Shown here: positions 56,431 to 64,000 of the stretch, in pieces | Layout: each line of letters begins with the position of its first letter | How positions within the stretch are numbered: position 1 is the first letter of the stretch | Assembly: GCA_021234155.1 (NCBI GenBank) | Contig: JAJEKV010000035.1 | Coordinates: forward strand, 7,811,891-7,875,890 | Origin: Isoetes taiwanensis | Lineage: Eukaryota; Streptophyta; Lycopodiopsida; Isoetales; Isoetaceae | DNA: 64,000 nt | Reading direction: 5' to 3' | Translations under genes and position numbers: made by a program | The notes under the pieces: model-generated | What the model was told of the DNA's origin: nothing | Databases searched by the model: none | Seen by the model: the letters and a program-made list of their open reading frames with translations, nothing else

Positions 56431-58037
56431 ATGGCAACTCCAGTGATAGAAGAGCCGGACGAGCCCTGCGTCCCTTCATCCAACCCCACAGATATGCATG
56501 TGGATGGTGCTGATATGCAGTCCCCTCTACCTAGCGCAGACATGGCAGCAAAACTTCTACTGGGAGAGTACATAGATGCCATCCCCAATCGCAGGCTAGA
56601 TGACACTGGCAAAATTGACAGGTGCACACTGAAAAGAGAAGCGCGGGCAAAGTCTCGTGCAACAAGCATAGCTTCGGCGCAGCATATGGCGGATACTCTA
56701 GCCTAGCGTAAAGTCAGATCCGTATCCGTGCTTCACCACCACCAAACCAGGTAGTTGAGGAGCACTGGAAACAGGTTCAAGCAATGGCAGAGGGCAACAG
56801 AGCTCGAATTGCTTGCTTGGCAGAGGAAATGCAGGCCTCCGCACCCAAATTGCTCAAGAGGCAGCTGGCTACTGAAAAACAGCGTGTTTCTAGCATGGAG
56901 ACCCGCATACATCACCTGGAAGATGGCCTTTGCCTAGTGCACTCTGAAAGGCAGAAGGATAAGAAGAGTCTTGCTGACATGCAGGCCCGCATAGATTCCT
57001 TGTACATTGCCATGGAAACCATGAGACAGACAAGCAACGGTTGAGCAGAGACAATGGTAACCATCTCCGCCCGATCGAGGTCGAGGAGGCTGCTACCGCG
57101 GATGCAAAAATTCCAAGTCGCTTTTGAAGAGAGCCGGTCACAATTGAGAGCCCTTCAAAGTAGGGTCGAGACACAAGAAGTGGCCTCATCCGCAATGAAC
57201 CCTATCTTTGGACTCTCGCCAGCTTGTAAACCGGAGCATAGCTCCGCAGCCCCAAGATCGTAAAGATGCACGGAGCCGAGGGCAGCCATTCTTGAACAAG
57301 GCAAGGGCCTCAATGCAGACGCCATGAGCAATTGCAACGGTGCATGCGGGAATTGACAAGGCAGCAACAATTTCAGCAGGAGCTAAGCTCCCGGCCGTGA
57401 AAGGAGAGACCACTATACGCTTACCTGCTAGCCCCACCTGCCCAAGAGTCCCGCGAAGGCCGAGGGGCCGCCTACTACACCCCAAGCCACTCCATGCCAC
57501 CCCCCATAGCAACGTAGGCCACGACCTATGCCCCGCCGACAAAGAAACAACTCCTCGGCAGCAGCGGGCGGGATTGACCCAAAATGAGAGCTCCGTGAGC
57601 CGAGGCGAGAAGCCACAATGTGGTGGTACGTGGCCCCGGAAGTAAGAGGCGGGGAGGATCTCATTAACCGCTCCAAATGTTGATTCTTGCTCGAATGACA
57701 TTCCCCATGCCAAGAACATTATTAGGGCGAGACGCCATGGTGTCAAAGACCTGACCGCCCACCGGGTGGTCACGCTCACATGAGATGCGCCAAGTGAAAG
57801 CGGCCATCCTGCGCCGGGGTAGGCAGCTAAAGGGAAAGGCGCCACAGTATATTGACCGAGACCTGACCCGGCCCAACAAAAGACCCGCACGCGAGTTGGC
57901 CAAAGTTAAAAGCATTAAGGCAGGAGGGGCTGCGGGGCCCGATTGGGGCAAGATGCAAATTTTCAGGCCGCCCGAATCTTTACTGAATCTTGCCCCTCCG
58001 GCTGACCTCTGGCGGGCCCTTTGCCGCTGCTTCTGAC
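56431..58037 (+). pseudogene. LINE-C ORF1 (RNA-binding protein), frameshifted
   Basis: The probable start ATG at 56431 opens MATPVIEEPDEPCVPS and an acidic N-terminus, followed after a frame change by a coiled coil (LAEEMQASAPKLLKRQLATE ... METRIHHLEDGL ... ERQKDKKSLADMQARIDSLY, about 56784-57030). A further coil comes after another shift (FEESRSQLRALQSRVETQE). The end reads KAAILRRGRQLKGKAPQYID followed by RDLTRPNKRPARELAK (57790-57905), which fits the C-terminal domain of L1-type ORF1 (a block of the form K-IL-R-R-L-----I-IDRDLT). This is the order coiled coil, then C-terminal domain of L1 ORF1. Stops at about 56706 and 57042 and at least three frameshifts inactivate it. Confidence 0.6.
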
Positions 58038-58204
58038 CTTGCGCCCTGCTCAAGTTGCCTCACCTTCATTTGCTTTCGCACATCTCGGCCGCTTCCCTCG
58101 CCCCCCCGCCATGCATGCCTTGAATCTCCACTGCCTTCGCCAACAAATAGGAATTGTGCCTCCGCATGGTCTCCACGGAATTGTGGGGCTTCCCATGGCG
58201 AAGG

Positions 58205-58980
58205 GAGATAGTCTCAACTTTCGGTTGAGACATGGATCTCATCTTCCTCATGGAAATATGGGAGCATGCGGAGGACCACGAGGATACCGACTTGCGGGAT
58301 ACCCGGCACTACTCAATCTTCAATGATTGCACAGAAAGCGGGGGCATGGGGGTTGCTTGCTACTACCGGAACAACCTTGGCACAATCAATCTCCTTGTTC
58401 AAGATGCACAAGCACAACCTGGCACTGTGGGTGCGTGTGCAAAAGCCGCAGCAGCGCACCCCTCTTTGTGGCGTACCGCTACTTTCCACATGCGTAAAGC
58501 AACTTCTATCACACCCACTTTCGGATGTGGATAGGCTGGACCCCTATGTCGATCTATATGATGACATACATCAAGATAGCTTGGTTGGGGTGTCATACTC
58601 CTTGGAGACTTCAATGCGCGCGCACCGGGTAGAACAACCCATGAGATTTGATCCCTTGACCGATGATATATTGCGGTTGCATCCCCGCAGAAGGAGCTTG
58701 GCCACGTGCACATCGATGACAATCAGGTCACGCCGCTATGGTCGACAAGTTGCTTTTGCTCGCGGTATCTTTGACCCGGTAATCTGCAATGGACTAGCAC
58801 AGTGGCCTTCCACCTGCAAGAGCACTTGTAGGCAGGAAAACCAGGGGGGCGGATCTAGTGTGGTGGACTATGTGCTGGTGCCTGAGCAGGATATGCATGT
58901 CGTCAAGCACTTTCAGGTGGGAACAGCTAATAGGGATGAAGAGATCGACTCAGACCACTTACCACTTTACTTGAAGTTTG
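58205..58980 (+). pseudogene. LINE-C endonuclease domain, broken
   Basis: Pieces of the APE-type endonuclease in order: MDLIFLMEIWEHAEDHEDTD and GGMGVACYYRNNLGTINLL (58232 on), GVILLGDFNARAPGRT (58589 on, the GDFNAR catalytic block), and SSVVDYVLVPEQDMHVVKHF with EIDSDHLPLYLKF (58853-58975, the SDH catalytic block). Frames change at least twice. The RT should follow but does not. At about 58983 the text switches to tnp2 transposase. LINE-C is thus cut at its 3' side, the opposite of ordinary LINE truncation, which points to a later deletion. Confidence 0.7.
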
Positions 58981-58982
58981 GT

Positions 58983-59518
58983 TTTTATGCATGCAAACTA
59001 ATGTCCCATTTGTGTGGGTGCTGCATCTTCTTCCTTGTGCTATCGAAAACTGTCTTACACCATCTGTACGTACAATCATTTATAGACTTGGCAAGTTCTC
59101 TAGATGGGTTGCATCAAAGGAAATTAACGTTGAAGACATTCCTGCAATGGAAGTTGAAATTGTAGAGACTTTGTGTATGCTTGAGATGATTTTCCCCACC
59201 AGCTTCTTTGACCTACAAGTAAGTACAAGATACTTATAGATTATAACTTTGAAATATGGGAAGATTAATGTTTATATGCTAGGTGCATCTACTACTACAT
59301 TTGCCACGAGAAATTATGCTCGTTGGTCCAGCTCCATCTAGGTGGATGTTCTTTTTAGAGCGATATATGAAAGTTTTGAAAGTGTATTGCTGAGAGACAT
59401 TTGGTACAAGAGACATTATTTTTTCTTACTGAAGCTACGACCTCAGTACATCCTAATGCACCTAGAATATGGAAAAAGATATCTAATTTAAGAGCTAGAA
59501 GGTGAAGTGTTATAAGGA
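58983..59518 (+). pseudogene. CACTA-2 tnp2 transposase, DUF4218 part
   Basis: First exon: VLHLLPCAIENCLTPSVRTI, then IYRLGKFSRWVASKEINVED and CMLEMIFPTSFFDLQ, then a GT-AG intron (59219-59282). The next exon reads VHLLLHLPREIMLVGPAPSR and WMFFLERYMKVLK. These are the DUF4218 signatures (LLP-AI, LEKIFPP-FFD-MVHL-VHL, GP---RWMYPIERY---LK). Directly after, the frame jumps to IAERHLVQETLFFLTE, so the usual stretch between LK-Y and GYI-EECL is deleted. The N-terminal catalytic tnp2 part is absent upstream, where LINE-C sits instead. Confidence 0.8.
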
Positions 59519-60748
59519 TTGGGTAAGGAAGGTCGAAAGCTAAGTGATGAAGAATTTTTTGCCATCAATAGGTTTGTCATTAACAATACTGAAAGCCTTG
59601 GACGATGGCATGAATTATATGAGAAGGCTCGTGATGAAATAAAAAAGGCTAGAGAAGCATATGCACGAGAAAACAGAGTATCTCGAAGAGGGAGATTAAG
59701 ATATCCAGATCATTTAGAGGATTTACCTTCATCAATGCCAAATTGGTGGTTGGTCCAAGAGATGGACAAAGCAAAGGAGAAAGGCGAGAAGATATCCATT
59801 GATGACTTCAACATTGCTTTAGGTTGTGAGAGGAAGGTAATGTTCCTATTAAAGAAATTTCAGTCCTATTTGTATTTTAGAGATATCAATCTAATATATA
59901 TGTTGTTGTAAACTACGAGCAATGTTTTCCAATTTGTATTTTGTTACCAAATTATGACTAATGTTTCTTATTCTCACTTGTAGATAAGATATCATTCTTC
60001 AATGTGGCCATATGGACAACACTTTCGTATTGAGGAAGTTGATAAAGGTCGTGTCACTTTTGACTCTGGAATAATGGCTTCCTTTCTTCAAAGGAGTCAA
60101 TGTAGTGCGGGGGACATAAATCCTATTGATGGCAATGTTGATTATATTGGAGTTATTACCAAAATCATGGACTTGAACTTTCGTTCATTCCATGTGAACG
60201 TGCTAAAGGCCAAATGGTTCAAAACACAAACCCAAGGAAGAAATCAAACCATTCGAGTACACCCTTCTGGATTATACGAGGTAGACACTTCACATGCCTT
60301 AAGAGATCTAGACGAACCTTTTATATTTCCTAGTCAGGTGAAGCAAGTATTTTTCCATGATAATCCTAGGGATAAGAAATGGCAGATAGTGGCTCATTCA
60401 CAACCAACTTCTCAAAGAGTTATTGCCATGCCTATCCTCAATGATTCTAATTGTGACACCCAAGGATCATCATCTGATATTCCACTTCCTCGTGAGTTGG
60501 AGTTGATTGACCCAGTTGAAGAAACCATTGACCACGAGCATGATTCACAATTAGAGGACCATCAAGGCCTTCAGGTAAGGTCTCCAATGCATAGCCCAGA
60601 ACATTGTGTACTTGATGACTACTTTGATGAGGAGAACGACACAGAAAATGGGACAGAGAGACATGTATCGCGGCTCCCTTTGCAATTGGATGATGATGAA
60701 ATAGAAGAAGTTGAGCAGGATTTGCTATATGACATTACTAAAGACTAG
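59519..60748 (+). pseudogene. CACTA-2 tnp2 transposase, C-terminal DUF4216 part
   Basis: Exon 59519-59836 reads GRKLSDEEFFAINRFVINNT and a charged helix (EKARDEIKKAREAYAREN), ending at AAG|GTAATG. The intron 59837-59983 keeps phase 0. Exon 59984-60748 contains FRIEEVDKGRVTFDSGIMAS, DYIGVITKIMDLNFRSFHVN, LKAKWF, EPFIFPSQVKQVFFHDN and KKWQIVAH, matching DUF4216 (YYG-I-EI-EL-Y--F-V-LFKC-W, then PFILASQA-QVFYV-D, then W-VV). An acidic tail ends at a TAG at 60746-60748. These exons are clean of stops. The protein as a whole is missing its N-terminus. Confidence 0.8.
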
Positions 60749-61099
60749 TTCAATGATTTTTTTTTTTTAAGTATATGTCATTGTCGTTGAGGAATATTGT
60801 GTTGAGATCCTCTTGATACAATTGCTAATATTATGTATTGGTGAAGTTTTAAATCATATGAGACAAGTATGATAATGCACACTTTATTGTATATTCGTAG
60901 CCTTGGCAATCTTGTTCTAGCCACATAGGTGTGTATGAAAAAAGGACTTTTGAGAAAATGAAAAATGTAGAGAAAGAGTAGTTATATTAAGAGTGTATAG
61001 ACAAATGGTTATTTGAATAGATGGCAAGTGTCTCTTTCGGTATCTTTGCATATGGGATTATTCAAAAGGCTTAAAACGAATAGTAAAGTGCATGACTAT
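60749..61099. other. CACTA-2 sequence after tnp2, no gene
   Basis: AT-rich and non-coding, likely the 3' end of the transposase transcript before the subterminal repeats. Confidence 0.5.
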
Positions 61100-61786
61100 A
61101 AGTAGAGTGCATACGATATGAGTCAATGGTATAAAGTTAGACATAGAGTCAATGATAGCATCAACTCTAGACATAATGTACAAACAAGGGTTAGATCACA
61201 TGTTAGCATGAGTAGTAGAGTTCGTACTACTGAATGAGTCAATAGTAGCATCAGACATAGAGTTAGAAATAGAGTCAATAGTAGCATCTAATATAAAGTC
61301 ACTGATAGAGTCAGAATTGAAACTAATGATAGTGTCAGACATAGCTTCAGAAGTAGAGGTCAACATAAAGTCAAGCATAGCGTCAATTGTATGGTCAGAA
61401 CTAGAGTCAGATGACGTGTATGCTTGAACCTAATGCCAACACCTTTGACTCATAGTGCATCAGCTGTTACGTCAGTTATAGCATTAGATTGGTTAAAATG
61501 ATATAGCATCATCTTTAGAGTCAGACATAACGTCAAAATTAGAGTCAGATGACATGTATATTTGAACCTAATGTTAACACCTTTGACTCATGGTGCATCA
61601 GCTTCTACCTCAGCTATAACATCAGCTGTAGCGTTAGATTGGTTAAAATGATATAGCATCATCCATAAAGTCAGATATAGCGTCAGAATTAGCAGCAGAG
61701 AAATATCTAACTATAAGTGCTGCTAATAACTACAGAACATTGTTTTCACCTCAAAAAACACCAGAAATATCCTTCTGACGCTAAAA
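61100..61786. repeat. CACTA-2 right subterminal repeats
   Basis: Many copies of ATAGAGTCA, ATAGCGTCAGA and AATAGTAGCATC. A block of about 120 bp (around GTATGCTTGAACCTAATGCC) is repeated at 61417 and 61556. The motifs are the same as at the left end, in matching inverted arrangement. Confidence 0.9.
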
Positions 61787-61817
61787 CTGACTCTAATACC
61801 CCCTTCCTCTTGTAGTG

Positions 61818-62040
61818 CGTACACCAGTATGTTCTGCCCATGATGTCAACTGCTTCTCAGTAAGACTGGCTAAGAGCTTTGAAAATATGGAACTTACCAT
61901 GATCATGCGATAATTAGAACGGTCATGCTTATCACCTACTTTGTAAATTGGTACGACCTTACTGACAACCCAAGTTTCTGGCAAGCCTTCTTGCAAAGCT
62001 TGATTTAATAGACATAATGCCTCCAGAGCCAGTCCGTTGC
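61818..62040 (-). pseudogene. LINE-B reverse transcriptase, upstream part
   Basis: Minus-strand translation gives SNGLALEALCLLNQALQEGL, then PETWVVSKVVPIYKVGDKHD and RSNYRMIMVSSIFSKLLASL, ending SWAEHTGVR at the CACTA-2 boundary. These are RT blocks 1 and 2a. Across the boundary the frame continues exactly into AVGQTGFRPCHS at 47592 when one CGT copy is counted, which proves that the two parts are one gene. Confidence 0.9.
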
Positions 62041-62455
62041 TGCCTCTTGCGTTTGGCAGCAGCATCTTTTTGCCGTTGATAATTCCTACCACAAAGCTCG
62101 ACAAACCTCTTCCAACTTTCATCATCGACATGCATTGGTTTCGATGCGTTATTGTTTCGCACATTCCTTCGAAGATTTTCCCTATAGTTTTAAACCAAAA
62201 CAAAAGAATTTTTACGAGTTCATTAAAGCATAAGAAGTGATATAATTTCTGACCTCCAGTATTTCCACCGCTTTTCAAGAATTTAATGCCAAACTGCTCG
62301 TAGATGTACTTCAAGGTCCTCTGCAGATGACGTGGCTTTATTTCTTTAAAAAGTTTATCAACTTCCCTACAATACGTTTTCAAGGCATCCGATGCTTTTT
62401 GCTCAAATTTGCGTCCCGCATCATCCCTCAACAATTCCCCTTTATGAAAGCATAC
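62041..62455 (-). CDS. CACTA-1 TNPA-like ORF1, 5' exons
   Basis: Exon 62455-62254 (AG before, GAG|GTCAG after) reads VCFHKGELLRDDAGRKFEQK, then ASDALKTYCREVDKLFKEIK and PRHLQRTLKYIYEQFGIKFL. The next exon, from the acceptor CTATAG at about 62183, reads NASKPMHVDDESWKRFVELC then GRNYQRQKDAAAKRK, where LINE-B cuts in. A W--FV-------Y--QK-AAKRK arrangement is reminiscent of plant Ptta/En/Spm second-gene proteins. The exon phases do not match by one base, so a frameshift or a misplaced splice site is likely. The remaining exons are at 44397-45735. Confidence 0.45.
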
Positions 62456-62469
62456 CTGCATTCAATGTT

Positions 62470-63161
62470 GTAAGCAAAGAATCCACTATAATTTGAGAGC
62501 TTTTTCCACCGTTTGATTAGCTGCATAGAAATTTGATATGAGCACATATGCTGCAGTACAAGAGAAATCTAGTTTCATCAAAACATTTACTTCCTATATT
62601 CATATTGCCATGTTCCAGATCAACCATTCACAATGATGCAGTTCAGAATGGAAATGATGCATATTTTCAGCCTGAGTAATGAAATAAAACTCAAGATAGC
62701 GAAGTGCAAACATGAAATAATGAAAAGAACATATAAAATGTTAAGGTGGCAGTCAGGAATAATAGGGAAAAGAGGGTCCAGAACTAGATTAATGTATGAA
62801 TAGCAACCTGCAGTAAATGGTGGCATTTTCTATGACATATCTGGTCAATTCTATATATAGATTCAGATCTTGTCGATAGTGATCTTACTCATAGATCTAC
62901 CACAGGGTGTATCATTATCAAGTTAGAGTAATATTCTGGCTTGGGCATCTCTAAAAAGCTATCAGTTGTGAGTTGAGCACGAATCAATCACCACAGGGCA
63001 TGTGTCAAGTTAGGCAGTGATATTCTAGCATGGGCATCTGTAACCAGCAAACTGCGAGTTGAACACATCCAACACATTAAAAGAAAACATAATGAAACCA
63101 TGACTGATCAAAAAGCTGCGAGCATCTTTGACTTCTTATACATCTTTATATGGCCATATAG
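62470..63161. other. CACTA-1 region between the two divergent genes
   Basis: About 700 bp without coding signal, between the minus-strand TNPA-like gene and the plus-strand tnp2. By position it should hold both promoters. A direct repeat with ATATTCTGGCTTGGGCATCT and AAGTTAGAGTA/AAGTTAGGCAG occurs at about 62920 and 63009. Confidence 0.45.
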
Positions 63162-64000
63162 TCACCTAGTGAAGCGTCTAGCTCGCATAGTACTTTTGTT
63201 AGTGAGGAGGCAATTCATGATATGATCACAATTTTTTTTCCAATAAACCAGGAAGCCAATAGTGGTGCAAAAAATGATGGTGCCCATGAAGTAGATGATG
63301 AGCCATGCATTGATAAGGTAACGTATCTCCATAATGAGGCAAGCACACCATTGTTCCCAAATGCCCGTGTATCTCGCCTTCCCACATGTATGCTTATTCT
63401 AAATCTCCAACACAAATCTGGTTGGAGCAACAATAGTGTGTCCAAACTTTTCAGGTATGTACATATAATTCATTCTTTATTTTGGTGTGGGGGTTCATAT
63501 GCAGATATACTTACTTGATGTTTTTATAGTTTGCTTGATAAGATATTACCAGATGGTCATTGTCTTCCAAAATCGAGGCGGGAAGCTAGAGAACTATTAC
63601 GATCCTTGGGACTGGAGTATAATGTTGTGCATGCATGTGTCAATGATTGTATCTTATTTCGCAAAGACTATGCAAACCATGATTCATGTCCAATGTGTAA
63701 AGAAGCACGTTATGAAGAAGGTAGGAAGACAAAGGTGGCATGAAAGGTTTTACATCACATGCCTATAATTCCTCGCCTTCATCATATGTTTCGATCACCA
63801 ACCCTAGCAGATTACATGGATTACCATGCACGGCATCGTAGCACTGATGGAAAAATGAGAATACCTGCTGATGGGACTTTGTGGAAATATATAGAAGAGA
63901 GGTGGCCCATATTTGCATTGGAACCTCGCAATGTTAGGCTTGGGCTAAGGATTGATGGTGTTTGCCCATGGGGGACTAGATCATCCTCGCATAGTGTGTG
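63162..64000 (+). pseudogene. CACTA-1 tnp2 transposase, N-terminal part, one nonsense codon
   Basis: Exon 63162-63454 (acceptor CATATAG) reads SEEAIHDMITIFFPINQEAN, then ARVSRLPTCMLILNLQHKSG. The intron is GT-AG, 63455-63529. The next exon reads LLDKILPDGHCLPKSRREAR, LLRSLGLEYNVVHACVNDC, DSCPMCKEARY, a TGA at 63741-63743, then KVLHHMPIIPRLHHMF and EPRNVRLGLRIDGVCPWG to the window edge. This is the tnp2 signature (LP--N-LPKS--EAKK-L--LGL-Y--I-AC-NDC-L----Y-----CP-C, later KVL-YFPL-PRL---F, EPRNVRLGL--DGF-PFG). Only the TGA breaks the visible part, so it is either a recently dead copy or a sequencing error. The catalytic centre lies beyond the window. Confidence 0.85.

Larger units (their letters stand above)
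47596..61817 (+). mobile_element. Inner CACTA element (CACTA-2), 14,222 bp, complete ends
   Basis: The ends are identical 31-bp inverted repeats starting CACTACAAGAGGAAGGGGGT (47596-47626 and 61787-61817). They are flanked by the 3-bp duplication CGT (47593-47595 and 61818-61820), as expected for En/Spm-type elements. Both ends carry dense AGAGTCAGA/GCGTCAGA subterminal repeats. The tnp2-type gene reads on the plus strand, but only its C-terminal part is present. The interior includes Helitron-2, LINE-C and unexplained exon-like pieces. Its terminus shares its first 13 bases with CACTA-1, so the families are related. Confidence 0.95.
45825..62040 (-). mobile_element. LINE-B, split by CACTA-2
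   Basis: Minus-strand LINE of the LINE-A family. The 3' tail is (AATAG)n on the plus strand (45825-45854), followed by the 3' UTR box ACGTCCACGGAGACCAATAG, the C-terminal ORF2, and the RT core up to 47595. The element then continues at 61818-62040. Its 5' end, near 62040, is truncated just before the RT block SNGLALEALCLLNQAL. Without CACTA-2 it is about 2 kb. Its flanks (45735 and 62041) both belong to the TNPA-like gene, so it inserted into CACTA-1. Confidence 0.85.
43486..64000. mobile_element. Outer CACTA element (CACTA-1), left end and most of its body
   Basis: Left end: CAAGAGAATGGGGGGTATAG (43491) followed by TGTC and TGACAC-type subterminal repeats. This matches the perfect CACTA terminus at 45270 (CACTACAAGAGGATGGGGGG), but its first bases are degraded (GATCT instead of CACTA). 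Inside are a minus-strand TNPA-like gene and, at the right edge, a plus-strand tnp2 transposase. LINE-B and CACTA-2 are nested between them. The right terminus lies beyond the window, so the extent is inferred. The two genes point away from each other. Confidence 0.55.

Noticed and set aside
58266-59165. 299-codon ORF spanning the LINE-C/tnp2 junction as a possible fusion protein
   Set aside because: The frame matches the endonuclease only near 58850-58980 and is out of frame with both the earlier endonuclease blocks and the tnp2 blocks that follow.

Overview
The window looks like repeat-dominated nuclear DNA of a land plant with a large genome. The signs are plant-type CACTA transposases with DUF4218 and DUF4216 modules, plant Helitron ends, plant L1-type LINE ORF1 (DUF4283-like), and fragments of plant-type gene families (DOG1 domain, LigB/DOPA extradiol dioxygenase, ATG16-like WD40). 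No intact host gene is visible. Everything recognised is a transposon, a satellite, or a broken or captured gene piece. A fern or another low-gene-density land plant is a guess; the sequence does not prove it.

Left part (1-13.4 kb). A 3.3-kb minisatellite with a 19-bp unit (393-3655) is followed by a CT microsatellite and Helitron-1 (3960-6826, minus strand), which carries exon-like pieces of an unknown gene. Next come two near-identical direct repeats (6924-7684 and 8489-9237) that sandwich a second block of the same minisatellite, and then a broken K/E-rich ORF (9238-10144).

Middle (13.4-43.5 kb). This part holds a LINE 3' half with a (TATTC)n tail, a repeat family of about 350 bp split by a hAT-like MITE with 8-bp target duplications, a DOG1 pseudogene, a Ty1/copia integrase relic, a gag-like relic, a DODA/LigB fragment, and a Helitron 3' end. 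A wrecked L1-type LINE (about 32.9-43.2 kb) is interrupted by Helitron-4, which itself holds a 1.1-kb polypurine tract and a nested LINE tail. A second block of about 4 kb in the same LINE contains a palindrome-rich tandem array.

Right part (43.5-64 kb). This is a nested stack. An outer CACTA element begins near 43486 and runs off the window. It has a TNPA-like gene on the minus strand and a tnp2 transposase on the plus strand at the right edge. LINE-B (45825-62040) sits inside it. Inside LINE-B, a 14,222-bp CACTA element (47596-61817) has perfect 31-bp terminal repeats and a CGT target duplication; removing it rejoins the LINE reverse transcriptase in frame. That inner CACTA contains Helitron-2 (50441-53958, with an ATG16-like WD40 exon), a 5' half LINE (LINE-C) with tandem monomers upstream, and only the C-terminal part of its own transposase. 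The order of insertion is therefore readable: outer CACTA, then LINE-B, then inner CACTA, with Helitron-2 and LINE-C inside the last.
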